Counted from the first letter of the stretch, positions 42,667 through 51,548 are shown. The stretch is DNA of 64,000 nt from Nocardia neocaledoniensis (GCF_003182135.1 NZ_QGTL01000009.1:124001-188000), one strand, 5' to 3'. The notes: a model not told the origin generated them from the letters alone. Numbers and translations: made by a program.

Positions 42667-43326
42667 ATGATCAACCGTAAGTTCATGGCGCGGATGGCGG
42701 GCCTCAGCGCCGCGGCCACCGTGGCTGTCGGCCTGTTCTCCACGGGCGCGGCCAACGCCGACACCTTCGTTCCGCTGCCGGGTGGCCACATCACCAAGAC
42801 CCTGTCCGACGGCACCGTCGTCGACATCAGCCTGGTGGGCGAGTCGGCTCTCATCAGCCCGTCGATGGGCTCCACCCCGGTGCACCGCAACTCGTGGGTC
42901 TCGGGCACCGCGCAGGTCACCGTCTCCGACGGCGGCAGCGGCAAGATCTACCCGGGCTACACCGTGGGTTGCCAGGTGAACATCGCCGGCGGCGGTGTCT
43001 CCGGCGACGGCTCGGTCGAGAGCGACTGGGAAGGCAACGCCAGCGGCGGCATCGGCACCGGCGGCGAGCTCTCGCTCGGCCCCGGCCAGGCGCAGTCGTT
43101 CTACATCCTCGACCGTGAGGTGGCCGACGACTACGGCAACGAGTCGCACAGCAAGAACAACAAGTTCAAGAACGGCTCCGGTTCGGTGAGCTGGCAGGAC
43201 TCCACCATCGGCCTGACCGGCTGCGCCGGCTACGCCCAGGCGCGCGCCTTCGTCAGCGTCGAGGTCGAGACCGACAACGTCATCAGCTGGGTGACGCTGT
43301 GGGGCCAGCCCTTCAGCCTCGGCTGA
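42667..43326 (+). CDS. MspA family porin, B-type subunit, copy 1 (NfpA/NfpB-like)
   Basis: 219 residues with a signal peptide ending FSTGAANA; the mature part begins DTFVPLPGGHITKTLSDGTV. It shares the MspA core (YTVGCQVNIAGGG, GCAGYAQARAFVSVEVETDN, end WGQPFSLG) but differs from the A-type in the middle loop, here rich in Gly/Ser and acidic residues (VSGDGSVESDWEGN). It lies 65 bp after the A-type gene and is followed by a strong terminator, so A1-B1 form a transcript. It would assemble with A1 into one pore. Confidence 0.93.
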   Translation: MINRKFMARMAGLSAAATVAVGLFSTGAANADTFVPLPGGHITKTLSDGTVVDISLVGESALISPSMGSTPVHRNSWVSGTAQVTVSDGGSGKIYPGYTVGCQVNIAGGGVSGDGSVESDWEGNASGGIGTGGELSLGPGQAQSFYILDREVADDYGNESHSKNNKFKNGSGSVSWQDSTIGLTGCAGYAQARAFVSVEVETDNVISWVTLWGQPFSLG

Positions 43327-43630
43327 TAGGTCGAATCCCCGGAAACGGGCCGGTCGCGTTCGCGACCGGCCCGTTTTTGTTGCGTCGACGATTCGCTTGC
43401 GCTGGACATTGCCGGGCCGCCTCATTATGTTTGTGGCGAATTGACTGCCTCGCAGTCAGTATCACGCGAAGTTTTCTGACTTTCAGCTTTCTCGATAGAC
43501 CTCCCGGCTGGGCGAATCCGCCCTGTTGCCAGCGGCGCCGTCTGCGGACGCGCCTGGGCTGGGTCCGGGCGCAGCACAGATATCGGCCTCGACGGTCGAG
43601 GTCGATTTTGCGTACACCTCGAGGGGAAGT
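43327..43630. promoter_or_regulatory. Spacer between porin units: terminator plus promoter of unit 2
   Basis: About 304 bp. After the terminator the region turns AT-richer (CCTCATTATGTTTGTGGCG) and has an inverted repeat TGACTGC-CTC-GCAGTCA (43442-43458), a possible operator. The last ~20 bp before the A2 start (TCGAGGGGAAGT) repeat the leader of A1. Confidence 0.5.
43344..43379 (+). terminator. Intrinsic terminator after porin unit 1
   Basis: AACGGGCCGGTCGCG pairs with CGCGACCGGCCCGTT around a very short loop and is followed by TTTTG. Confidence 0.9.
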
Positions 43631-44299
43631 ATGAGCGAGAACCGCACCAACCGCGTGCGTCGCGGCGCCTGGAGCGCGGGCGCCGCTGTGGCCGTGACGA
43701 TGGGCCTCCTGTCGGCCGGTGCAGCCAACGCGGACACCTTCGTGCCGCTGCCGGACGGCCACAAGCAGGGTCCCGGCGTCACCCTGAGCAGGACCGGCGA
43801 GCATGCTCTCGTCTCCCCGTCGCTGGCCGCCAACGGCGCCGGACGTGTGGTCTGGGTTTCCGGTAACGCGCGCGCCGACGTGACGGAGACCCCGGAAGGC
43901 GAGGTCGGGCCGTGGAACGGACCGTCCAACCGCCCCGGTTCCAACAACTCGTCGACGCACGGCGCGTCGAACCTGAACACGGGCTACATCGTCGGCTGCC
44001 AGGTGAGCATCGCCGACGACGCGATCGGCGCCGGGCTCTCGGGCGGTGTCTCGACCGGCGGGGTGAGCGCGGGCGGATCCATCGGCCTGAACCTCGGCCC
44101 CGGTGAGGTCGCCTTCGTGCAGATCGATTCCAAGGACATCCTGAAGCCGGGCGTCTACTCGGTCGAGTACCAGGACGCCGAGATCCAGATCCAGGGCTGC
44201 GCCGGGTACGCGCAGGCGCGCGCCTACACCGTGGTCGAGATCATCGGCGACCACTACTCGAAGACGTCCCTGTACGGCCAGCCGTTCAGCATCGGCTGA
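43631..44299 (+). CDS. MspA family porin, A-type subunit, copy 2
   Basis: 222 residues with a signal peptide ending SAGAANA; the mature part begins DTFVPLPDGHKQGPGV. It aligns with A1 over its whole length; long stretches are identical (EGEVGPWNGPS, PGSNNSSTHG, NTGYIVGCQVSIADDAIGAG, GCAGYAQARAYTVVEIIGD), with changes spread elsewhere. Both cysteines are kept. The leader GAGGGGAAGT-ATG-AGCGAGAACCGCACC is the same as in A1. It is part of the tandem duplication A1-B1-A2-B2. Confidence 0.93.
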   Translation: MSENRTNRVRRGAWSAGAAVAVTMGLLSAGAANADTFVPLPDGHKQGPGVTLSRTGEHALVSPSLAANGAGRVVWVSGNARADVTETPEGEVGPWNGPSNRPGSNNSSTHGASNLNTGYIVGCQVSIADDAIGAGLSGGVSTGGVSAGGSIGLNLGPGEVAFVQIDSKDILKPGVYSVEYQDAEIQIQGCAGYAQARAYTVVEIIGDHYSKTSLYGQPFSIG

Positions 44300-44361
44300 C
44301 GCGCGACCACATCGAAACCTTCGCTCGTTCACACGAATTCACCCTCGAGGGGTCAACTGTG

Positions 44362-45021
44362 ATGATCAATCGTAAGAGCATGGCGCGCGCTGCCGGTTTC
44401 TCGGCCGCCGCGACCGTGGCGCTGGGTCTGCTTTCCACGGGTGCGGCCAATGCCGACACCTTCGTTCCGCTGCCGGGCGGCCACATCACCAAGACGCTGT
44501 CCGACGGCACGGTCGTCGACATCAGCCTGGTGGGCGAATCGGCCAATATCAATCCGTCGCTGGGTTCCACGCCGGCGCACCGCAACGCCTGGGTGTCGGG
44601 CAGCGCGCAGGTGACGGTGTCCGGTGGCGGCGGCGGGAAGATCTTCCCCGGGTACACCGTGGGTTGCCAGGTGAACATCGCCGGTGGCGGCGCGACCGGT
44701 GGTGCCGAAGGTGCGGTCGACGACGCGGGCGATCCATCCGGCGGAGTCACCACCGGTGGCGAACTGTCCCTCGGCCCCGGCCAGGCGAAGTCGTTCTACG
44801 TGCTCGACCTGGAGCAGGCCGACGACTACGGCAACGAGTCGCACAAGACCCGCAACGCCTTCAAGGGCGGCAGCGGCTCGGTGACCTGGGCCGACGAGAC
44901 CATCGGCCTGAGCGGCTGCGGCGGTTACGCCCAGGCGCGCTCGTTCGTCAGTGTCGAGGTGGAGACCGACAACGTGATCAGCTGGGTCACGCTGTGGGGC
45001 CAGCCCTTCAGCCTCGGCTGA
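44362..45021 (+). CDS. MspA family porin, B-type subunit, copy 2
   Basis: 219 residues, the same length as B1. The mature part begins DTFVPLPGGHITKTLSDGTV, identical to B1, and ends WVTLWGQPFSLG. The central loop is the most diverged part (ATGGAEGAVDDAGDPSGG against B1's VSGDGSVESDWEGNASGG), which may alter constriction or selectivity. It is 62 bp from A2. An in-frame GTG immediately before ATG could also start translation. A bidirectional terminator follows. Confidence 0.93.
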   Translation: MINRKSMARAAGFSAAATVALGLLSTGAANADTFVPLPGGHITKTLSDGTVVDISLVGESANINPSLGSTPAHRNAWVSGSAQVTVSGGGGGKIFPGYTVGCQVNIAGGGATGGAEGAVDDAGDPSGGVTTGGELSLGPGQAKSFYVLDLEQADDYGNESHKTRNAFKGGSGSVTWADETIGLSGCGGYAQARSFVSVEVETDNVISWVTLWGQPFSLG

Positions 45022-45042
45022 GTTCGCGCGATCCGGGAATTC

Positions 45043-45072
45043 TCGGGCCCCCGGCTTCGGCCGGGGGCCCGA
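45043..45072. terminator. Bidirectional terminator between porin unit 2 and mscL
   Basis: TCGGGCCCCCGGC and GCCGGGGGCCCGA form a 13-bp perfect stem around TTCG. It separates convergent genes; the T-tract is weak. Confidence 0.82.
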
Positions 45073-45087
45073 TCCCTGTGTCCCCGC

Positions 45088-45492
45088 TCAGAATTCGTGC
45101 TTGCCGCCCGCGCTGTTGTGCTGATCGGCGAGCAGGTCGCGAATCTGCAGCAAAACCTCACTGTCGCTGAGCTTCTCGTCCTCTTTGGAGAATCGTTTCT
45201 TCGCCGATGCCGCGGGCAGCACCAGGACGAAGTACAGAATGGCGGCGATCAGCAGGAAATTGATTCCGGCGGTGATGATCGGACCCACCTCGATGAACGT
45301 GGCCGGCTTGTCGGCGACCAGCTGGAAACCGAGTCCCACCTCGTTGGTTCCGCCGAACACCGCCAGCAACGGGTTGACGATCCCGTTGGTGAACGCGGTG
45401 ACGATGGCGACGAACGCGGTGCCCATGACGACGGCGACCGCCAGGTCGATCACGTTGCCACGGAGCAGGAAATCCTTGAAACCCTTGAGCAT
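45088..45492 (-). CDS. mscL: Large-conductance mechanosensitive channel MscL
   Basis: 134 residues. The N-terminal LKGFKDFLLRGNVIDLAVAV, first pore helix VMGTAFVAIVTAFTNG, second helix INFLLIAAILYFVLVLP and charged C-terminal bundle are typical. It opens under hypo-osmotic membrane tension. AGCGCAACGC precedes ATG, with no strong ribosome-binding site. In M. tuberculosis mscL is next to moaB2; here the porin cluster lies between them. Confidence 0.96.
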   Translation of the reverse strand: MLKGFKDFLLRGNVIDLAVAVVMGTAFVAIVTAFTNGIVNPLLAVFGGTNEVGLGFQLVADKPATFIEVGPIITAGINFLLIAAILYFVLVLPAASAKKRFSKEDEKLSDSEVLLQIRDLLADQHNSAGGKHEF

Positions 45493-45608
45493 GCGTTGCG
45501 CTCCATTCTCGTAAAGCTGCGAACGATCGTGCTGGTTCGTCCTGATGTTAATCAGGGTTGCGGCAAATCGCGCGCTAACCGGAATTCGAGGGCTCTGTGC
45601 CGCCGGCC

Positions 45609-46280
45609 TCAGTGGAAGACGACGGTGAGCGCCGTCCGCAGTGAGGCGCCCGCGACGGCCGTGGCGTACTCGGCATCGAGCGCGACCAGGACCACCCGCT
45701 CCGCGCCGGAGCGCCGCTCGCCCGGCGCCGTGACGAGAACGACGGCCGCGTCGGTGGCCAGGGTGCGGGCGGGCTTGCTCGCACCGGGCGCGCCCGCCTC
45801 CTCGACGCCGACGACGTCCACCCGGTCGCCCGCGCGCAATACCTCGGCGACCGCGGAATCGGCGAGCCGGATGGGCACGATCCTGGCATCGGCGCTGCCC
45901 GCGGCGGCCGCGGCCAGGCGTGGGCCGACGACGCGCAGATCGGTGAAGGCCTCGCCGGTCCGCATCGCACCGGTGAGGGTGGCGCCGAGCAGCGTGGTGA
46001 CCTCGGCGACGGAACCGGAAGGGAGCGAACGGGATTCGTAGCGCTCGACGCGCAGATCGTCGGCGGTGAGCAGCCTGCCCGGCGAAAGATCGCGGGCGGC
46101 GACGACGACCTCGCGACGGGCGTCGCCGGGGTCGCCGCGAATGAACAGCGCCAGCGCCGTCAGCGCCAGCGCTCCGGCCAGCACGCGCCGCGCCAACAGG
46201 GCGTCGGCCCAGGCCGGGCGGTTACCGAGGGCGAAGCGCCAGGAGCTGCCACGCCCCAGATCGGCAAGACTGCGAGTCAT
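45609..46280 (-). CDS. SAF domain protein (CpaB/RcpC-like)
   Basis: 223 residues. One N-terminal membrane helix (VLAGALALTALALFIRG near residue 35) is followed by an SAF domain with a DLSPGRLLTADDLRVERYES motif and a beta-clip region (LLGATLTGAMRTGEAFTDLR). SAF proteins often act in Flp pilus assembly (CpaB), but no pilus genes are nearby. It sits between mscL and fmdB as in mycobacteria. Exported and anchored; function unknown. Confidence 0.82.
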   Translation of the reverse strand: MTRSLADLGRGSSWRFALGNRPAWADALLARRVLAGALALTALALFIRGDPGDARREVVVAARDLSPGRLLTADDLRVERYESRSLPSGSVAEVTTLLGATLTGAMRTGEAFTDLRVVGPRLAAAAAGSADARIVPIRLADSAVAEVLRAGDRVDVVGVEEAGAPGASKPARTLATDAAVVLVTAPGERRSGAERVVLVALDAEYATAVAGASLRTALTVVFH

Positions 46281-46368
46281 GCCGCGAGCCTAGGAGCGCG
46301 GCGACGGGAGACAGCCCCGAAAGTCCTGGTTGTGGACAACTAGGGGGCTGTGGAGAACTCCGTGAGGG

Positions 46369-46650
46369 TCAGCTGGCGGCCGCGGGCGCGGTGCTCGCGC
46401 TCGGCGCGGGGGTGCCGCTGCTGCCGTTGGACTCCGAGGACGACTTCGCGGGCTCGCTCGCGGTGGACGCGCCACCACGGCTGTCGGTGCGGTAGAAGCC
46501 GCTTCCCTTGAAGACGATGCCGACCGAGTTGAACAGCTTCCGCAGCTTTCCGGAACACTGCGGGCATTCCGTCAGCGTGTCGTCGGAGAAGGACTGAACG
46601 ATGTCGAAGCGGTTGTCACACTCGGTGCACGCGTACGAATAAGTTGGCAC
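46369..46650 (-). CDS. FmdB family zinc-ribbon protein
   Basis: 93 residues. The N-terminal zinc ribbon MPTYSYACTECDNRFDIVQS has cysteines at 8, 11, 29 and 32 (TECPQCSG), followed by the FmdB-typical NSVGIVFKGSGFYRTD. The rest is a disordered Ser/Ala-rich tail. In M. tuberculosis the homologue Rv0991c has been described as a chaperone-like protein with a redox-sensitive zinc site. The ATG follows AGGATCCTGTGCC. Confidence 0.92.
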   Translation of the reverse strand: MPTYSYACTECDNRFDIVQSFSDDTLTECPQCSGKLRKLFNSVGIVFKGSGFYRTDSRGGASTASEPAKSSSESNGSSGTPAPSASTAPAAAS

Positions 46651-46719
46651 AGGATCCTCCGCAGGTCTCGTCGATCTAGCACTCTACCGCCGACAGTGCC
46701 AACCTCGCCAATCGCGGTT

Positions 46720-47307
46720 TCATTCCGGGGAAAGCCCCAGCTCGCGCAAACCGCCGCCGGGCGTCAGCGCCCAGCCCATCCGCAGGTCGTGCGGTTCCTC
46801 CGGCAGGCGCTCGACCAGCTCGGTGTCCCGGACCACCGCGATCAGGCGCGCGGCGGGATCGGCCGCGTCGAGGGTGCGGTCGTAGTAGCCCGCACCGCGC
46901 CCGAGCCGCACCCCGCGCAGATCCACCGCCAGCGCGGGAACCAGGATCGTCGTGGCCTCGGCCACAGTGGCTGGCGGCAGGGTCGGCGTGGTGGGTTCGA
47001 GCAGACCGAAGCGGGCCTTGCGCAGCGAGTCCGGCCCCTCGTAGCGCGCCCAGCTCAGCGGTCCCGGTTCGCCGGTCACCGGCAGCAACACCGTGGCTTC
47101 GCGCTCGCGCAGCGCGTCGAGCATCCGCAGATCGCCCGGTTCGCGCCGGATCGGGACGTAGGCGCACAGCACGACGTCGGGCCCGGCCAGCGCGGCGATC
47201 CGCGCGGCCAGCGCCGCCGCCTCCGCGGCGTGCTCGGCGGCCCCGAGCTGGGCACGTTCGGCCAGGATGTGATCGCGCCACGCATATTTGGTGCGCTCAC
47301 CGGGCAT
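46720..47307 (-). CDS. 5-formyltetrahydrofolate cyclo-ligase
   Basis: 195 residues. The conserved VDLRGVRLGRGAGYYDRTLD motif of the family is present, along with VLLPVTGEPGPLSWARYEG and the end WALTPGGGLRELGL. It converts 5-formyl-THF to 5,10-methenyl-THF with ATP hydrolysis. ATG 47307 (MPGERTKYAWRDHIL) is preferred; a GTG five codons upstream is possible. It is divergent from galU with about 90 bp between. Confidence 0.93.
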   Translation of the reverse strand: MPGERTKYAWRDHILAERAQLGAAEHAAEAAALAARIAALAGPDVVLCAYVPIRREPGDLRMLDALREREATVLLPVTGEPGPLSWARYEGPDSLRKARFGLLEPTTPTLPPATVAEATTILVPALAVDLRGVRLGRGAGYYDRTLDAADPAARLIAVVRDTELVERLPEEPHDLRMGWALTPGGGLRELGLSPE

Positions 47308-47396
47308 CTCCACAGCGACCACCCTAAGCTCTTGCCGACGCCGGATCGTCGCGACAAGGCGATCGGACGCCCACGCAGAATGGATAGGGTATACGC

Positions 47397-48323
47397 ATGA
47401 CAGACAAGACTTCCGGTTTCCGCACTGCGGTGGTCCCCGCGGCCGGACTCGGAACCCGGTTTCTGCCTGCCACCAAGACGGTGCCCAAGGAATTGCTGCC
47501 GGTGGTCGACACCCCCGGCATCGAACTGGTCGCCGCCGAGGCCGCCGACTCCGGCGCCGACCGGCTGGTGATCGTCACCTCGCCGGGCAAGGACGGCGTG
47601 GTCGCGCACTTCGTCGAGGATCTGGTGCTGGAGAGCACGCTGGCCGAGCGCGGCAAGTTCGCGCTGCTGGAGAAGGTCCGCAAGGCCCCGGCCCTGCTCG
47701 ATGTGACCTCGGTCGTGCAGGAGGAGCCGCTGGGCCTCGGCCACGCGGTCGCCCAGGCCGAGGCGGTCCTCGACGACGACGAGGACGCCATCGCGGTCCT
47801 GCTGCCCGACGACCTGGTGCTGCCGTGCGGCGTGCTCGAGACCATGAGCCGGGTGCGCCGGGAGCGTGGCGGCTCGGTGCTGTGCGCCATCGACGTGCCG
47901 AAGTCGCAGGTCAGCGCGTACGGCGTCTTCGATGTGGAAGACCTCACCGAGGGCGCGGAGGCCGATGTGCTGCGTGTGCGCGGCATGGTCGAGAAGCCGC
48001 AACTGGCCGACGCGCCGTCGACCCTGGCCGCCGCCGGGCGCTACCTGCTCGACCGCGTGATCTTCGACGCACTGCGCCGCATCGAGCCGGGCGCGGGCGG
48101 AGAACTGCAGATCACCGATGCCATCGCGCTGCTGATCGCCGAGGGACACCCGGTCCATGTGGTCGTGCACCGTGGGTCGCGCCATGATTTGGGCAACCCG
48201 GGCGGCTATCTTCGAGCTGCCGTGGATTTCGCCCTCGAGCGGGAGGAATACGGTCCGCAACTGCGTGAGTGGCTGAACTTCCGGTTGAGCCCGGAGTGGG
48301 ACCCCCAGGCCCCGAACGCGTAG
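47397..48323 (+). CDS. galU: UTP-glucose-1-phosphate uridylyltransferase
   Basis: 308 residues. The nucleotide-binding signature VVPAAGLGTRFLPATKTVPK and the later QEEPLGLGHAVAQAE and VLLPDDLVLP are diagnostic. It makes UDP-glucose for trehalose, glycolipid and arabinogalactan synthesis. First gene of the operon galU-glp-rimJ-glpR. Confidence 0.97.
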   Translation: MTDKTSGFRTAVVPAAGLGTRFLPATKTVPKELLPVVDTPGIELVAAEAADSGADRLVIVTSPGKDGVVAHFVEDLVLESTLAERGKFALLEKVRKAPALLDVTSVVQEEPLGLGHAVAQAEAVLDDDEDAIAVLLPDDLVLPCGVLETMSRVRRERGGSVLCAIDVPKSQVSAYGVFDVEDLTEGAEADVLRVRGMVEKPQLADAPSTLAAAGRYLLDRVIFDALRRIEPGAGGELQITDAIALLIAEGHPVHVVVHRGSRHDLGNPGGYLRAAVDFALEREEYGPQLREWLNFRLSPEWDPQAPNA

Positions 48324-48369
48324 CGACAAGCACAACAGGCAGGCAGACGCCGATAGACACAGGAGCTCG

Positions 48370-49629
48370 ATGCGCTCGGTTGAGGATCAGCTGATCAAGG
48401 TCACCGCGGCCGCGGTCGCGCCAAGGCCGGTCCGGGTCGCGATATCCGAGGCCCAGGGTTTGCTGTGCGCGGAGGACGTCGTCACCGAACGACCGCTGCC
48501 CGGCTTCGATCAGGCCGCCATCGACGGCTACGCGGTGCGCAGCGTCGACGTCGCCGCCGCGGGTACCGACGTGCGCGACGAAGAGGGCGAGCTCATCGAC
48601 CTCACCCTGCCGGTCGTCGGCGAGGTGGTCGCCGGTTCGCGCCAGCCCATCCGCTTGCAGCCCCGCCAGACGGTGCGCGTCGACACCGGCGCGCCGCTGC
48701 CGACCCTCGCCGACGCCGTGCTGCCGCTGGACTTCACCGACGGCGGCCGCGCCAGGATCAAGGTCTTCGAGCCGGTTCGCTCGGGCGATTACGTGCGCCG
48801 GATCGGCGACGACGTGCAGCCCGGTGACGTGGCGGTGCGCGCGGGCACCATCATCGGCGCCGCGCAGGTGGGTTTGCTCGCCGCGGTCGGTCAGGACAAG
48901 GTGCTCGTGCATCCGCGGCCGCGGCTGTCGGTGATCTCCATCGGCGGCGAGCTCATCGACATCGATCGCACGCCGGGGCCTGGTCAGGTCTACGACGTGA
49001 ACTCCTACGCGCTGGCCGCGGCCGCGCGCGACGCGGGCGCCGACGTCAACCGGGTCGGCATCGTCAGCGCCGATCCGCGCAGGCTGCGCGATGTGGTCGA
49101 GGGCCAGCTGGTGCGCTCGGAGGTCGTGGTGATCGCCGGCGCGGTCGGCGGCTGGGCCTCGGAGCAGGTGCGCGAGGCGCTCGACGGGCTCGGCGAACTC
49201 GAGGTCGACCGGGTGGCGATGCATCCCGGCTCGGTGCAGGGCTTCGGGCGGCTCGGCCGCGACGAGGTGCCCACCTTCCTGCTGCCGTCGAATCCGGTGA
49301 GCGCGCTGGTGGTCTTCGAGGTGATGGTGCGTCCGCTGATCCGGATCGCGCTGGGCCGCAGGCAGCCGATGCGCCGAATCGTCAACGCGCGCACGATCAC
49401 TCCGATCACCTCGATGCCCGGCCGCAAGGGGTACCTGCGCGCGCAGCTGTTGCGCGACGAGGCCACCGGCGACTACCTGGTGCAGCCGCTGGGCAACGGC
49501 AACGGCGGGTCCTCGCACCTGCTGGCGACGCTGGCCGAGGCGAACAGCCTGATCGTGGTCGATCCCGACGACACCGAGTTCCGCACCGGCGACGAGGTCC
49601 GAGTGGCATTCCTGGCGCAGCGCGGCTGA
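48370..49629 (+). CDS. glp: Gephyrin-like molybdotransferase Glp (MoeA family)
   Basis: 419 residues. MoeA/gephyrin motifs are LPGFDQAAIDGYAVRS, TGAPLPTLADAVLP, a central MoCF domain (LSVISIGGELIDIDRTPGPG, VVIAGAVGGWASEQVREAL) and LLPSNPVSALVVFEVMVRPL. In Corynebacterium, Glp with its membrane receptor GlpR binds FtsZ and coordinates division; a glpR-like gene lies two genes downstream here. It may also retain molybdenum insertase activity. AGGAGCTCG precedes ATG. Confidence 0.92.
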   Translation: MRSVEDQLIKVTAAAVAPRPVRVAISEAQGLLCAEDVVTERPLPGFDQAAIDGYAVRSVDVAAAGTDVRDEEGELIDLTLPVVGEVVAGSRQPIRLQPRQTVRVDTGAPLPTLADAVLPLDFTDGGRARIKVFEPVRSGDYVRRIGDDVQPGDVAVRAGTIIGAAQVGLLAAVGQDKVLVHPRPRLSVISIGGELIDIDRTPGPGQVYDVNSYALAAAARDAGADVNRVGIVSADPRRLRDVVEGQLVRSEVVVIAGAVGGWASEQVREALDGLGELEVDRVAMHPGSVQGFGRLGRDEVPTFLLPSNPVSALVVFEVMVRPLIRIALGRRQPMRRIVNARTITPITSMPGRKGYLRAQLLRDEATGDYLVQPLGNGNGGSSHLLATLAEANSLIVVDPDDTEFRTGDEVRVAFLAQRG

Positions 49630-49632
49630 AAC

Positions 49633-50292
49633 GTGGAGTCGATGAACGTATTCCGGTCGGGGCAGCATCCCGGCTGGCCCGCACGGCTAGGCCCGGTGAA
49701 CGTGGCGGCGGGTCAGGTGACCCTGCGCCCGGTGCGCTTTCGCGACGCCGCGGCCTGGAGCCGCATCCGGCTGCGCGACCGCGACCATCTGGAGCGCTGG
49801 GAGCCGACCGGACGCGGCAGCTGGGAGGCGCGCAACCACGCGTCGAACTGGCCCTCGCTGTGGACGAGCCTGAAGGCCGAGGCAAGGCGCGGCGCGATGA
49901 TCCCCTTGGTCATCGAGGTCGACGGGCAGTTCAGCGGGCAGCTGACCATCGGCAACATCGTGCGCGGCGCGCTGCGCTCGGCCTGGATCGGCTACTGGGT
50001 GGCCAAGGATCTCGGCGGGCAGGGGGTGGCGACAGCCGCGCTCGCGCTCGGCCTCGACCACTGCTTCGGGCCGGTCGGCCTGCACCGGGTGGAGGCGACG
50101 GTGCGGCCGGAGAACCTGGCCAGCCAGGCGGTCCTGCGCAACGTCGGGTTCCGCGAAGAGGGCATGCTGCGCCGCTACCTCGATGTGGACGGCGAATGGC
50201 GCGATCACCTGCTGGTGGGCTTGACGGTTGAGGAAGTCCTGAGCACGGTGGTGGACCGCCTGGTCAGAGAGGGTAGAGCGGCGCTGCCGTGA
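49633..50292 (+). CDS. rimJ: GNAT family N-acetyltransferase (RimJ/RimL type)
   Basis: 219 residues from GTG (or ATG 49642). The acetyl-CoA loop reads LGGQGVATAALALGL, with AWIGYWVAKDLGG before and HRVEATVRPENLASQAVLRN after, as in the ribosomal-protein alanine acetyltransferases. It sits 3 bp after glp, so translation is coupled. The target is unproven; by synteny it corresponds to Rv0995 (rimJ). Confidence 0.9.
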   Translation: MESMNVFRSGQHPGWPARLGPVNVAAGQVTLRPVRFRDAAAWSRIRLRDRDHLERWEPTGRGSWEARNHASNWPSLWTSLKAEARRGAMIPLVIEVDGQFSGQLTIGNIVRGALRSAWIGYWVAKDLGGQGVATAALALGLDHCFGPVGLHRVEATVRPENLASQAVLRNVGFREEGMLRRYLDVDGEWRDHLLVGLTVEEVLSTVVDRLVREGRAALP

Positions 50293-50428
50293 AATTTCTG
50301 TTACTCATGTGGCAGGTGTGCACGGCGCGCCTGCCGCGCGGGCAGGCGCGCCCGAATTAACCTACGGACGTCGGTAGTGCGTCCACAGACGGACAACACG
50401 CAGGCGGGGACGGGAGGTGAAGACCGCG

Positions 50429-51451
50429 ATGCCGAATTCGATCTTGTGGATCGGGCTTGTCGTGCTGTGGGTCTTCGTCCTGTTCCCCATCCTGGCGGAC
50501 CGGCATCCCCGGATCCGCCGCACCACCGATGCCGCACTCGCCACGCGCGTGCTGCACCGTGGCGGGGCTGAACGACGAATTCGCATCGGGGCTGCGGGCG
50601 GTCACGACAGTGACCCCGACTACCGCCCCCGTGTGCTCACCAAGCGCCCCCACCGTACTGATTCGGAGGATCGGATGACGACATCGGCCGACGAGCCCGT
50701 CACCGAAGCTGACGACGAGTTGCTCACCCCCGCACCGGAACTCGAAGCCGCGTCCGAGGCGGGCCGCGACGACGCCGAGGACCGCGACGAAGAACGTTCC
50801 ACGGCAGCCGATTCCGCGGTCGACGATGCCGAAGGCGCTGCGACCGAACCGGATTCGTCCGACGACGCGGAGCCCGCCGACCCCGCAGTCGCCGCCCGGA
50901 TACCGCCGGCCCCGCCCGCCCGGCTCGAAGACGTCCCCGCCCCGGAGGGCGATGCCGACGACGAGGACTTCGTGCCCAACCGGCGCGGCCGCGGCGGCTA
51001 CGACCCCGAAGCCGACGCCATCGCCCGCGCCGCCCGCTACAGCTTCCGGCAGCGCGCCGTGCTCGGCCTCATCATCGCCACCATCCTGTTCGCCGCGTTC
51101 GGCCTGCTGCTGAACTCGATGTTCTGGTGGGCGTGCGGCCTGTCCACGGCGGTGCTCGTCGGCTACCTGGCCTACCTGCGCAAGCAGGTCCACGTGGAAG
51201 AGGAGATCCGCCGTCGGCGCGCGGCCCGCCTCACCCGCGGCAAGCGCCGCGAGGAAACCGCCACCCCCGAAGCCGCCACCACCCGCCGCACCATGGACCG
51301 CGACACCGCGCGGGCCCTGCGCCGGCGCTCCAGCCTGCTCGACACCGACGACGAGGACCCGATGTTCGAGCACCTGGAAACCTTCGATCCAGCCACCGCG
51401 CGCGCCCTCCGCACCCGGGTCGAAGACCTCGGCAGGGCAGTCGGCGAATAA
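50429..51451 (+). CDS. glpR: Gephyrin-like molybdotransferase receptor GlpR
   Basis: 340 residues. The N-terminal helix MPNSILWIGLVVLWVFVLFP is followed by a long acidic, disordered region (~residues 75-190). Two further helices (AVLGLIIATILFAAFGLLLN, WACGLSTAVLVGYLAYL) precede an Arg/Thr-rich C-terminus with FEHLETFDPATARALR. The topology and location beside glp match the Glp receptor described in corynebacteria and Rv0996. GTG 50417 is an alternative start, but the ribosome-binding site GGGAGG favours the ATG. It would recruit Glp to the septum. Confidence 0.85.
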   Translation: MPNSILWIGLVVLWVFVLFPILADRHPRIRRTTDAALATRVLHRGGAERRIRIGAAGGHDSDPDYRPRVLTKRPHRTDSEDRMTTSADEPVTEADDELLTPAPELEAASEAGRDDAEDRDEERSTAADSAVDDAEGAATEPDSSDDAEPADPAVAARIPPAPPARLEDVPAPEGDADDEDFVPNRRGRGGYDPEADAIARAARYSFRQRAVLGLIIATILFAAFGLLLNSMFWWACGLSTAVLVGYLAYLRKQVHVEEEIRRRRAARLTRGKRREETATPEAATTRRTMDRDTARALRRRSSLLDTDDEDPMFEHLETFDPATARALRTRVEDLGRAVGE

Positions 51452-51548
51452 CTGGTCGAACCACGCTAGAACAGCAGGTCAGAGTACCGATTCGGTATCC
51501 GGGCGCAACGCCTGATACAGTGTCACAGCGCGGTTCGCCAGAGCCGCA

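Noticed and set aside
45609..46280. SAF protein as evidence of a Flp pilus locus
   Set aside because: No tad, rcp or flp genes nearby; the gene is part of the conserved mscL-fmdB neighbourhood.
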